Assembly (NCBI GenBank): GCA_035547675.1
Contig: DASZUI010000214.1
Span: 1 to 22,489 of the forward strand
Direction of reading: 5' to 3'
Origin: DASZTU01 sp035547675
Lineage (GTDB): Bacteria > Pseudomonadota > Alphaproteobacteria > Rhizobiales > Devosiaceae
Length of the DNA: 22,489 nt
Shown: positions 1-7,519 of the stretch, in pieces
Numbering within the stretch: the stretch's first letter is position 1
How the letters are laid out: each line of letters opens with the position of its first letter
The notes under the pieces: generated by a model
The model's input: only the letters and a program-made list of their open reading frames with translations
Databases searched by the model: none
Told to the model about the DNA's origin: nothing
Made by a program: the position numbers and the translations under genes

Positions 1-8
1 GGAGCGGC

Positions 9-1289
9 CTAGAAGAAGGTCAGCACGCCGTCGATGACGTCGTAGGCGTCGCTGACGACGGGGATGAAGCGCCATTTGTCGAAGGCGGTGCAGGGATGGG
101 AAATGCCGGAGGCCACGAGGTCGCCCACCTGCCAGTCCGTAACCGGGGCGAGCCGCACGAAAGCGTGCTGGTCGTTGGTGGCGAACACCGCGGCCTCGCC
201 CACCGGCAGGAAGCCGACGCCGGGACGGTAGAGCTTCAGCGGCACCGGCAGGCCGGCATCATAGGGAATGTCGCGCTTGCCCATGGTGAGGAAGGCCAAA
301 TCCGGCTCCGGCCGGGATTGGACATAGGCCCAAGCCTCGAGCGCGGGCTGCAAATCCGCGGTGGGGTGGCGGTGCGGGTCGGCCTTGGCTTCGCGGTGGG
401 CGCGCTCATAGGTGCCGTCGTCATGGGTGACATAGCAGCCGCTGCGCAGCACGATCCGGACCGGAATGGGCAGGTCCAGGGTGCGGAAGCGGTCGGCGAT
501 GATGTCGAAATAGCTCGAGCCGCCCCCCGAGAGAACGAATTCGTCGAGTCCGGCGTAAAGCGAAGGCGGGAGCGCGCGCGCCACCTCGACGACGAAATCG
601 GCGAAGGGCACGACCGGCCCTGCCCCCTTGTCCAGGCCGGGAATGGCGCCTTCGAACGCTGCGACGCCGGCGAAGCGGAAATGGCGCGGATCGGCCTCGG
701 CGATGGCCGCGGCGATTTCGCGCGCCGCGCCGATCGAGCGGATGCCGGTGCGCCCGCCCATCGCACCCACATCGACCAGCAGCTTGATGGGATGGCTGCA
801 ATCGACGCCGGTCAGGTGCAGCGCCATATTGCGGAGCTGGGCGACGGAATCGACGAAGCAGTAGAAATCGAAATCGGGGTCGCGCCGCAGCTCGGCGGCG
901 ATGGCCAGCATGTGCGCCTTGCCGAGCAGCTGGTTGGCCAGCACGATCCGCTCCACGCCATAGGCGCGCATGACCTGCACCTGGTTGACGGTGGCGGCCG
1001 TCATGCCCCAGGCGCCGTCGCGCAATTGCTCGGCATAGATCTGCGGCGCCATCGTCGTCTTGCCGTGCGGGGCGAAGGACAGATGGTTCGAGGTGAGATA
1101 GCTGCTGAACACCGCGGCGTTATGGTCGAGCGCCGAGCGCTTGAGGACCATGAGCGGCAGCGGCAGGTCCTCGCGCAGCACGTTCCAGCCCTTCTTGCCG
1201 ATGTCGCGCAGCGCGAAGGGCTCGGCCGCTCCGGGTACGCCTTTGGTGCGTCCGTCGAGAACGGTCGAGAGGATCAGTTCGAGGTTCAT
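9..1289 (-). CDS. D-amino-acid deaminase (D-serine dehydratase / D-threonine aldolase-like, PLP enzyme)
   Basis: Predicted cytoplasmic fold-type III PLP enzyme of the alanine-racemase N-terminal / D-serine dehydratase-like group, 426 residues, usual for proteins annotated 'amino acid deaminase'. The PLP lysine is probably K77 in the motif APHGKTTM. The C-terminal HPC motif (H398, C400, followed by TAFDKW) matches the His/Cys zinc pair of eukaryotic-type D-serine dehydratase. An SGGGSSYFD motif lies between them. I chose the ATG at 1289 because GGAG precedes it by 7 nt and the protein family starts near here; the frame stays open for 79 codons upstream but those residues are low-complexity. 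It follows the dehydratase gene by 100 bp on the same strand and may be its operon partner. The substrate (D-serine, D-threonine or 3-hydroxy-aspartate) cannot be told from sequence. Confidence 0.85.
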   Translation of the reverse strand: MNLELILSTVLDGRTKGVPGAAEPFALRDIGKKGWNVLREDLPLPLMVLKRSALDHNAAVFSSYLTSNHLSFAPHGKTTMAPQIYAEQLRDGAWGMTAATVNQVQVMRAYGVERIVLANQLLGKAHMLAIAAELRRDPDFDFYCFVDSVAQLRNMALHLTGVDCSHPIKLLVDVGAMGGRTGIRSIGAAREIAAAIAEADPRHFRFAGVAAFEGAIPGLDKGAGPVVPFADFVVEVARALPPSLYAGLDEFVLSGGGSSYFDIIADRFRTLDLPIPVRIVLRSGCYVTHDDGTYERAHREAKADPHRHPTADLQPALEAWAYVQSRPEPDLAFLTMGKRDIPYDAGLPVPLKLYRPGVGFLPVGEAAVFATNDQHAFVRLAPVTDWQVGDLVASGISHPCTAFDKWRFIPVVSDAYDVIDGVLTFF

Positions 1290-1354
1290 CTGAAGCTCCG
1301 AAGGCGGCGGGACGGGATTGTCACGCCTTGTAGCAGCCTTCGGAGAATCGTCGA

Positions 1355-1379
1355 GGGGCCAAGTGGTCCCAAGTGCCCC
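1355..1379. repeat. Nested direct and inverted repeat between dehydratase and deaminase genes
   Basis: CCAAGTG occurs twice, at 1359-1365 and 1369-1375, exactly 10 bp apart. The pair sits inside a 5-bp inverted repeat, GGGGC at 1355-1359 and GCCCC at 1375-1379. Phasing by one helical turn suggests a protein-binding site or a small intergenic hairpin. No function is known. Confidence 0.35.
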
Positions 1380-1389
1380 CCTGCCCCGC

Positions 1390-2712
1390 TCAGTCGTCGT
1401 GCGGCGCCCATTCGGGGCCGACGCGCAGCCTGTTCCACTCCTCGGTGCTGGCGAAATAGTCGGCGCCGTCGCGGAGGTTCTCGCGGATCGCCTCCTCGTT
1501 GAGGTCGATGCCGAGGCCGGGCGCATCGGGCACTGTGACGTAGCCGTCCGCCATGTAGTCGGGCTCGAGGCCGGTCACCAGGTCACGGAAGAATGGCAGG
1601 TCGAGGCCATGATGCTCGACGGCCACGAGGCTCGAGATGGCGGCGCCGAGATGCACATTGGCCATGAAGCCGACCGGCGAGCAGCAGGCGTGGAGCGCGG
1701 TCGGGATGCCGTAGCGCTCGGCGTGGTCGGCGATGCGCTTGGTCTCCATCAGCCCGCCGGAAGAGAGCATGTCGGGGTGGATGATGTCGACCGCCCGGGT
1801 TTCGATGGGCTCCTGGAAGCCTTCCCAGGCGTACCAATCCTCGCCCGCCGCCACCGGCGTCAGCAGCGCATCGGCGACCTTCTTGTGGTTGGCGATGTCC
1901 GTCCACGGCATCGGGTCTTCGACCCAGGCGAGATTGTAAGGCTCGAGCGCCCGGCCGATGCGGATCGCCTCATCCGGCATCACAAAGCCTTCGCCGAAAT
2001 GGTCGGTACAAAGCGAGATTTCGTCGCCGACCGCCTTGCGCACTTCGGCGGTGATGTTGGCGCAGAGCTCGACACCCGCCTCGCTGATGCGCGGCCCGGC
2101 GCCGCGGCCGGGGACGTACCACTGCTTGTATTCGGGATATTCGTATTTGGTCGCCTGGCCGATCAGGGTGCCGGGCGTATCGAGGAAGAGACGCGGCGGC
2201 AGGTCGAACTTGATGAAGGTGAGGCCGAGCGATTTGCGCTGCAGCACCACTTCCACATAGCCCTCGGGCGTGAGCTTGCGCGGCGCGGGAGTGTCGCCAT
2301 AGAGGCGCACCTTGTCGCGGTACTTGCCGCCGATCAGCTGGTAGCAGGGAATGCCGTAGACCTTCCCCACCAGGTCCATGAGCGCGATTTCGATGCCGCA
2401 GACGCCGCCCGCCTCGCGGCTGTCGCCGCCATAGGATTTGATCGACTTGAACAGGTAATCGACGTTGCAGGGATTCTGGCCCATCAGCAGGTGCTTGAGG
2501 CGGAGCGCCGTATCGGGATGGGCGGCGTCGCGCACCTCACCGAGGCCGTAAATGCCCTGGTTCGTGTCGATCTTCAGTATGGGGTAGTAGCCGTGCCCGC
2601 GAATGGTCGCGACACGGATATCGGTGATCTTGAGCTTCGAGGGCGACGAGGCGGTGCGGATGGCGTTTTCCATCTCGTCCACCACCTCGAGCGGCTTCAT
2701 GGCAGTCGTCAC
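1390..2712 (-). CDS. Enolase-superfamily (mandelate racemase/muconate lactonizing type) sugar-acid dehydratase
   Basis: 440-residue member of the mandelate racemase branch of the enolase superfamily; such enzymes abstract the alpha proton of a carboxylate and usually dehydrate or epimerise acid sugars. Metal ligands are visible as D237 (CTDHFG), E265 (WVEDPMPW) and E291 (AAGEDW). H238 and H341 (ALHACCSP) are candidate catalytic histidines and K168 lies in the IKFD motif. Start: GTG at 2712 is preceded by AGGAGG with an 8-nt spacer, a better placed ribosome site than that of the in-frame ATG at 2700, which remains possible. It lies downstream of urtE (gap 216 bp) and upstream of the D-amino-acid deaminase. 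The substrate is not assignable; gluconate, galactonate, mannonate and related acids are all possible. Confidence 0.85.
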   Translation of the reverse strand: MTTAMKPLEVVDEMENAIRTASSPSKLKITDIRVATIRGHGYYPILKIDTNQGIYGLGEVRDAAHPDTALRLKHLLMGQNPCNVDYLFKSIKSYGGDSREAGGVCGIEIALMDLVGKVYGIPCYQLIGGKYRDKVRLYGDTPAPRKLTPEGYVEVVLQRKSLGLTFIKFDLPPRLFLDTPGTLIGQATKYEYPEYKQWYVPGRGAGPRISEAGVELCANITAEVRKAVGDEISLCTDHFGEGFVMPDEAIRIGRALEPYNLAWVEDPMPWTDIANHKKVADALLTPVAAGEDWYAWEGFQEPIETRAVDIIHPDMLSSGGLMETKRIADHAERYGIPTALHACCSPVGFMANVHLGAAISSLVAVEHHGLDLPFFRDLVTGLEPDYMADGYVTVPDAPGLGIDLNEEAIRENLRDGADYFASTEEWNRLRVGPEWAPHDD

Positions 2713-2802
2713 GGTAATCTCCTCCTGGGCTCTGCGGCCCTGCAAACGGCCCCGCGGCAGCAAGCAATGCTGCGGCGGCGGAGGTTGGCTCCTCCGTCAC
2801 GC

Positions 2803-2861
2803 CGCCCCATTGCACGGATCGCCGCTTTCGAGGCATGCGTATTTTCAAACACAATGGGGCG
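2803..2861. promoter_or_regulatory. Long-spaced 10-bp inverted repeat upstream of the dehydratase gene
   Basis: CGCCCCATTG at 2803-2812 and its exact reverse complement CAATGGGGCG at 2852-2861, separated by 39 bp that include an AT-richer stretch. It lies 91-149 bp upstream of the dehydratase start, where a promoter is expected. It may be a pair of operator half-sites allowing looping, or a hairpin after urtE. No T-run follows, so a simple terminator is unlikely. Confidence 0.4.
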
Positions 2862-2928
2862 CGACGGCAAAGCCTTGATCGCGAATCAGTGGCTTTCGGC
2901 CCGCGTCAAGGGCGGAAGCGTTGCCGGA

Positions 2929-3633
2929 TTACACCATGAGGTGGCGCCGAACCTCGGGCAGGTCGAGATCGCCGGCCGGGCCGGCGTGGACGATCGCGCC
3001 CCGATCCATGATGTAGATGTCGTCGGCGATCTGGCGGCAGAAGTCGAGATATTGTTCGACCAGCAGGATCGTCATGCCCTTCTCGTCCCGGAGGAACTGC
3101 AGGGCACGCCCGATATCCTTGATAATGGAGGGCTGTATGCCCTCCGTGGGCTCGTCCAGCACCAGCACCTTGGGACGGGTTACGAGAGCCCGGGCAATGG
3201 CGAGCTGCTGCTGCTGCCCGCCCGAAAGGTCGCCGCCGCGGCGGCCGAGCATGGACTTCAATACCGGAAAGAGGTCGTAGATATAGGCCGGCACGTTTCG
3301 GTCGGCAGGCTTCAGGCCGGCATAGCCCGTCTCGAGGTTCTCCCTGACGGTGAGCAGCGGAAAAATCTCCCGGCCCTGCGGCACATAGCCGAGGCCCAGG
3401 CGCGCGCGCTTATAGGGCGGCAGTTTTTTCAGCACCTGGCTGTCGAAGACGATTTCCCCTGCGGTGACGGCATTGAGCCCGGTTACGGCGCGAAGCGTCG
3501 ACGATTTGCCGACGCCGTTGCGGCCGAGCACCGCTGTGATGCGGCCGGGTTTCGCTTCAATCGAAACCTCGTAGAGGGCCTGTGCGGCGCCATAAGCGAG
3601 ATCGATGGATTTGATGGAGAGGGTGCTGGTCAC
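2929..3633 (-). CDS. urtE: Urea ABC transporter ATP-binding subunit UrtE
   Basis: Second ATPase (LivF-like) of the urea importer, 234 residues from the chosen start. It carries Walker A GRNGVGKSS (37-45), the signature LSGGQQQQLAIARA and Walker B LVLDEPTEGIQPS; EGIQPSII is typical of UrtE. Start choice: an ATG at 3699 overlaps the urtD stop (ATGA) and would add 22 residues, but that stretch reads through a GC-rich palindrome at 3645-3667 and has no counterpart at the usual UrtE N-terminus. The GTG at 3633 is preceded by AAGG at 5 nt and gives the family's usual length. If the ATG is used, the gene runs to 3699. Last gene of the urt operon; no clear terminator was seen after it. Confidence 0.93.
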   Translation of the reverse strand: MTSTLSIKSIDLAYGAAQALYEVSIEAKPGRITAVLGRNGVGKSSTLRAVTGLNAVTAGEIVFDSQVLKKLPPYKRARLGLGYVPQGREIFPLLTVRENLETGYAGLKPADRNVPAYIYDLFPVLKSMLGRRGGDLSGGQQQQLAIARALVTRPKVLVLDEPTEGIQPSIIKDIGRALQFLRDEKGMTILLVEQYLDFCRQIADDIYIMDRGAIVHAGPAGDLDLPEVRRHLMV

Positions 3634-3644
3634 GGTCGCCTTTC

Positions 3645-3667
3645 TCCCTCCCCACAAGGGGGAGGGA
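3645..3667. repeat. Short GC-rich palindrome between urtD and urtE
   Basis: TCCCTCCCC (3645-3653) pairs perfectly with GGGGAGGGA (3659-3667) around a 5-nt loop. It resembles one arm of the larger element between urtB and urtC, suggesting both belong to the dispersed palindromic repeats common in this group. It lies just upstream of the preferred urtE start. Confidence 0.6.
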
Positions 3668-3695
3668 ACCACGCCCACCCCGCCTGAGATAAACT

Positions 3696-4457
3696 TCATC
3701 GTCCGAGATACCTCTCGATCACAACGGGATTGGCAGACACTTCGTCCAGCGTGCCCTCGGCAAGGACGCTGCCTTCGGCGAGACAGGTGACACGGCAGCC
3801 AAGCTCGCGGACGAAGCTCATGTCGTGCTCGACCACCACGACGGAACGGGTGGCCGCGATCTCCTTGAGGAGCTTCGCGGTTTCGACGGTCTCGGCGTCC
3901 GTCATGCCGGCGACGGGCTCGTCGACCAGCAGGAGCTTGGGGTCCTGGGCGAGCAGCATGCCGACTTCGAGCCATTGCTTCTGGCCGTGGCTAAGGCCCG
4001 AGGCGAGATCGTCGCGGCGCGCCGTGAGGCGGATCGTCGCCAGAATTTCCTCGATGCGGCGCGTGTCCGCGGGCGATGGCTGGTAAAACAGCGTGGCGAA
4101 GACGCGGCGCGGCGTCTTCAGCGCGAGCACGAGGTTATCCCAGACGCTCTGGTTCTCGAAAACGGTGGGCTTCTGGAATTTCCGGCCGATGCCGAGATTG
4201 GCGATCCGCGCTTCGTCGAGGCGGCGAAGGTCGATCTCGTCATCGAAGATCACGTCGCCTTCGTCGGCGCGGGTCTTGCCGGTAATGATGTCCATCATGG
4301 TCGTCTTGCCGGCGCCGTTCGGGCCGATGATCGCCAGCATTTCGGCCGGACGCACGATGACGGAGAGATTGCTCAGCGCCTTGAAGCCGTCGAAGGAGAC
4401 CGAGACGCCATTGAGGTAGAGCATGGTCTTTTCGGGCGGGACGGTGGTCGGGTCCAT
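3696..4457 (-). CDS. urtD: Urea ABC transporter ATP-binding subunit UrtD
   Basis: LivG-like ATPase of the urea importer, 253 residues. Walker A is GPNGAGKTT (45-53). The signature is the UrtD-type LSHGQKQWLE rather than LSGGQ, and Walker B reads LLLVDEPVAGMTDAE. The start ATG at 4457 lies 3 bp after the urtC stop, with GGAG 7 nt upstream, so urtC and urtD are probably translationally linked. It pairs with UrtE to power the UrtB/UrtC permease. Confidence 0.95.
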   Translation of the reverse strand: MDPTTVPPEKTMLYLNGVSVSFDGFKALSNLSVIVRPAEMLAIIGPNGAGKTTMMDIITGKTRADEGDVIFDDEIDLRRLDEARIANLGIGRKFQKPTVFENQSVWDNLVLALKTPRRVFATLFYQPSPADTRRIEEILATIRLTARRDDLASGLSHGQKQWLEVGMLLAQDPKLLLVDEPVAGMTDAETVETAKLLKEIAATRSVVVVEHDMSFVRELGCRVTCLAEGSVLAEGTLDEVSANPVVIERYLGR

Positions 4458-4460
4458 TGG

Positions 4461-5654
4461 CTACTCCGCTGCGCGGGGCGATAGCCCGGCGGCCGTCGTC
4501 CCCTCCTCCGCTTCGCTCGATGCGTCGAGCGCGGCCGTCGTTCCTGCCGGCTTGTCCGGTGCGCTGCGGCTGCGGGCGCGGGCCGAGACGAGGCCCATGA
4601 TGCCCTGGGGCAGGAAGATGGTGACGAGCATGAAGAGCGCGCCCAGCGCGTAGAGCCACAGGTCGGGCAAGGCGGCGGTGAAATAAGATTTGCCGGCGTT
4701 GACCAGGATGGCTCCGATGATCGGCCCGATGATGGTGCCGCGTCCCCCTACGGCCGTCCAGATGACAATCTCGATCGAATTGGCGGGCGAGAACTCATTG
4801 GGGTTGATGATGCCGACCTGCGGGACATAGAGCGCACCGGCGATGCCGGCGATGACCGCCGAGGTGACGAAGGCAAAAAGCTTCACATTGTCAACGCGGT
4901 AACCGAGGAAGCGGGTGCGGCTCTCGGCGTCGCGGATGGCCAGCATGACCTTGCCGAGCTTGGAATTGACGATGGCGGAGCAGAGGATCACCGCAAGGAC
5001 GAGGAAAAGGGCCGTAACAGCGAAGAGCGCGGCACGGGTGGTATCGGCCTGGATGTTGAAGCCGAGAATGTCCTTGAAATCGGTGAGGCCGTTATTGCCG
5101 CCGAAGCCCATGTCGTTGCGGAAGAAAGCCAGCGTCAGCGCATAGGTGAGCGCCTGGGTGATAATGGAGAGATAGACGCCGGTCACCCGGCTGCGGAAGG
5201 CGAGCCATCCAAAGGCGAAAGCCAGTACCGCCGGCACGAGGATGGCCATCAGGCAGGCGAACCAGAACCAGTTGAAGCCGTACCAATACCAGGGCAGCGC
5301 CTTCCAGTTCAGGAAGACCATGAAGTCCGGCAGGGTGGGATTGGCATAGACGCCCCGCGCGCCGATCTGGCGCATCAGATACATGCCCATGGCGTAGCCG
5401 CCCAGTGCGAAGAACGCGCCGTGGCCGAGCGAGAGAATGCCGCAATAACCCCAGACTAGGTCGAGCGCGAGCGCCAGCATGGCCCAGCTCAGATATTTGC
5501 CGAGCAGCGGCACCCAGACGGAATCGAGATGCAGCGGATTGCCGGCCGGCACGGCGAGGTTGAGCACAGGGACCACGATGGCGGCCGCGATGAGGATGGC
5601 GACCAGCCAGGCGATCTTGCGGTCGAGGGCGCGGAAGAGGAATTGGGTGATCAT
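4461..5654 (-). CDS. urtC: Urea ABC transporter permease UrtC
   Basis: LivM-like inner-membrane permease, 397 residues, with about ten hydrophobic segments. Family features include WGYCGILSLGHGAFFALGGYAMGMYLM near residues 70-95, FFRNDMGFGGNNGLTDF in the middle, and SRTRFLGYRVDNVKLFAFVTSA in the C-terminal half. The C-terminal tail (about 370-397) is Ala/Glu-rich and probably disordered. It is separated from urtB by about 160 bp containing a four-armed palindromic element, the only large gap inside the operon. The ribosome site is weak (GGGGGCGAC before the ATG). Confidence 0.95.
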   Translation of the reverse strand: MITQFLFRALDRKIAWLVAILIAAAIVVPVLNLAVPAGNPLHLDSVWVPLLGKYLSWAMLALALDLVWGYCGILSLGHGAFFALGGYAMGMYLMRQIGARGVYANPTLPDFMVFLNWKALPWYWYGFNWFWFACLMAILVPAVLAFAFGWLAFRSRVTGVYLSIITQALTYALTLAFFRNDMGFGGNNGLTDFKDILGFNIQADTTRAALFAVTALFLVLAVILCSAIVNSKLGKVMLAIRDAESRTRFLGYRVDNVKLFAFVTSAVIAGIAGALYVPQVGIINPNEFSPANSIEIVIWTAVGGRGTIIGPIIGAILVNAGKSYFTAALPDLWLYALGALFMLVTIFLPQGIMGLVSARARSRSAPDKPAGTTAALDASSEAEEGTTAAGLSPRAAE

Positions 5655-5674
5655 TTGTCGCCCCCGAAGAAAAC

Positions 5675-5794
5675 CCCCTCATCCGTCTCGACCCTTCGGG
5701 CCGAGCCACCTTCTCCCGCGAGGGGCGAAGGCAAGAGGTGGCCAGTTCGGCCCTCTCCCCTTGCGGGAGAGGGGGCCGGCTGGCGGGTGAGGGG
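5675..5794. repeat. Four-armed (cloverleaf-like) palindromic repeat between urtB and urtC
   Basis: A 120-bp mosaic palindrome. Closing stem: CCCCTCATCCG (5675-5685) with CGGGTGAGGGG (5784-5794), 11 pairs with one G-T. Inside are three hairpins: 5687-5705 (CTCG/CGAG plus CCC/GGG), 5706-5741 (CCACCT/AGGTGG with an inner stem) and 5751-5773 (CCCTCTCCC/GGGAGAGGG around a 5-nt loop). This matches the general style of dispersed intergenic repeats in Hyphomicrobiales. In the urt transcript it could act as an RNA-processing or stabilising element, which would alter the UrtB to UrtCDE ratio; that is inference. Confidence 0.8.
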
Positions 5795-5814
5795 CGAACC
5801 CGCGAATCCGACGC

Positions 5815-7452
5815 TCATTGTTCCACCGCCCTGCCCTTCTGGGCGAAGAGGCCGCGCGGGCGGCGCTGGATGAAGAGGATGATGAAGACGAGGATGAGAA
5901 TCTTGCCCAGCACGGCGCCGGCATAGGGCTCGAGGAATTTGTTGGCGACCCCGAGCGTCAGCGCACCGACCAGCGTGCCCCACAGATTGCCGACGCCGCC
6001 GAACACCACGACCATGAAGCTGTCGATGATGTAGTTCTGGCCGAGATTGGGCGAGACGTTGTCGATCTGCGACAGCGCCACGCCGGCCATCCCGGCGATA
6101 CCCGAGCCGAGGCCGAAGGTCATGGCGTCGACGAAGGGCGTTCTGATGCCCATGGCGGAGGCCATTCGACGGTTCTGCGTGACGGCGCGCATCTGCAGCC
6201 CGAGCGGGGTGCGGTTCAGCACGATCTGCAGGATCGCGAAGATCACCAGCGCGAAGATGACGATCACCAGGCGGTTGAGCGTGATCTGCAATCCGCCGAG
6301 CTGGAAGGCGCCGGACATCCAGCTGGGCGGCGACACCAGCACGTTCGATGCGCCGAAGAGCGAGCGCACCGCCTGCTGCAATATCAGCGACAGGCCCCAG
6401 GTGGCGAGCAGCGTTTCCAGCGGCCGGCCATAGAGCCAGCGGATCACCCCGCGCTCGATCCCGATGCCGACCAGCGCCGTCAGGAGGAAGGCGGCGGGGA
6501 CCGCGATGACGATGGAATAATCGGCGAGGCCCGGGGCCCAGGCGTTCACCAAGCCCTGGACGACATAGGTCGTGTAGGCGCCGAGCATGACGATTTCGCC
6601 ATGCGCCATGTTGATGACGCCCATGACGCCGAAGGTGATGGCGAGGCCGATGGCGGCCAGCAGCAGGACCGAGCCGAGCGAAACGCCGTACCAGACGTTC
6701 TGCGCGATGCCCCAGAGCGCCAGGGTCTGGTTGATGCTGTCGATGTGCTTCTGGATCACCGGCTTGAGGCTGTCGGGGGCGTTGGTCAGCGCCTGGGTCA
6801 GGATGCCGATCGCATCCTGCCCGCCCTGCGCGGCGATGGTCGCGATGGCGGCTTCCTTGTCGGCTTCCGGCGCATCGGTCTTGAGCAGGATTTCGGCGCG
6901 GGCGGCCTGCATGGCGGTCTTGACCGCCGCGTCCTTCTCGGCGGCAAGCGCCTTGTCGATCAGGGCGAGATTCTTGGGATCGGCGTTGCTCAGCATATCC
7001 TGCGCCGCCTTGAGGCGCGCGTTGCGGTCGGGGCTGAGCAGGGTCATCTGGTTGAGCGCGTCATCGATCGCGCTGCGGACATTATTGTTGATCTTGACCT
7101 TGACCATCGAGTCGGGATCGACCTGGTCGGTCTCGTCCGCGCCGGTTACCGGGTCGGCATAGGTCGGCGCGTCGTCCGTGCCGCCCTGGACATAGACATC
7201 GCCGCCGCCGTCGGGGGTATAGAGCTGGTCGTTTTCCAGTTCCTGCAGGATCTGCGGGACGTGCGGGTCGCCCGACGCAACGAGCGCCTTTACGGCGGCG
7301 ATCCGGGCGTTGAAGTCGAACTGGCCCTGCCCCAGGGCATTCACGAGGTCGGCGATATTGCTGGCGCCGCCCGCCGACTGCGCCACCGCCGGCAGGCTGA
7401 AGGCGGATGCCAGCAGGCAAAGGCAGAGCAGGACAAGGCGGGCGACGCGCAT
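5815..7452 (-). CDS. urtB: Urea ABC transporter permease UrtB (long form with periplasmic domain)
   Basis: 545-residue LivH-like permease of the long proteobacterial UrtB type. A signal peptide (1-24, cleavage near AVA-Q) is followed by an extracytoplasmic region of about 230 residues made of repeated amphipathic helices resembling HEAT repeats (for example around ARIAAVKALVASGDPHV), then the membrane permease from about residue 265, with GVSLGSVLLLAAIGLAITFGV and the conserved VINMAHGE motif. The start ATG at 7452 has an AGAGA-type ribosome site and opens the signal peptide; the open frame upstream carries no domain. It lies 67 bp after urtA. The N-terminal region is absent from LivH and its role is unclear. 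Confidence 0.95.
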   Translation of the reverse strand: MRVARLVLLCLCLLASAFSLPAVAQSAGGASNIADLVNALGQGQFDFNARIAAVKALVASGDPHVPQILQELENDQLYTPDGGGDVYVQGGTDDAPTYADPVTGADETDQVDPDSMVKVKINNNVRSAIDDALNQMTLLSPDRNARLKAAQDMLSNADPKNLALIDKALAAEKDAAVKTAMQAARAEILLKTDAPEADKEAAIATIAAQGGQDAIGILTQALTNAPDSLKPVIQKHIDSINQTLALWGIAQNVWYGVSLGSVLLLAAIGLAITFGVMGVINMAHGEIVMLGAYTTYVVQGLVNAWAPGLADYSIVIAVPAAFLLTALVGIGIERGVIRWLYGRPLETLLATWGLSLILQQAVRSLFGASNVLVSPPSWMSGAFQLGGLQITLNRLVIVIFALVIFAILQIVLNRTPLGLQMRAVTQNRRMASAMGIRTPFVDAMTFGLGSGIAGMAGVALSQIDNVSPNLGQNYIIDSFMVVVFGGVGNLWGTLVGALTLGVANKFLEPYAGAVLGKILILVFIILFIQRRPRGLFAQKGRAVEQ

Positions 7453-7519
7453 GAACGATCTCTTTGAAATGGATTGAGGGAGGCGGATCGCGCCGCCTCC
7501 CGAATATTCATTGCGGGGA

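Noticed and set aside
1318..3687. A 789-codon open frame on the plus strand
   Set aside because: It lies antisense to the well-supported dehydratase and urtE, has biased Arg/Asp/Gly/His composition and no domain; a shadow of GC-rich coding on the other strand.
5818..7467. A 549-codon plus-strand open frame
   Set aside because: Antisense to urtB, rich in His/Asp/Arg/Gln, no recognisable motif; shadow frame.
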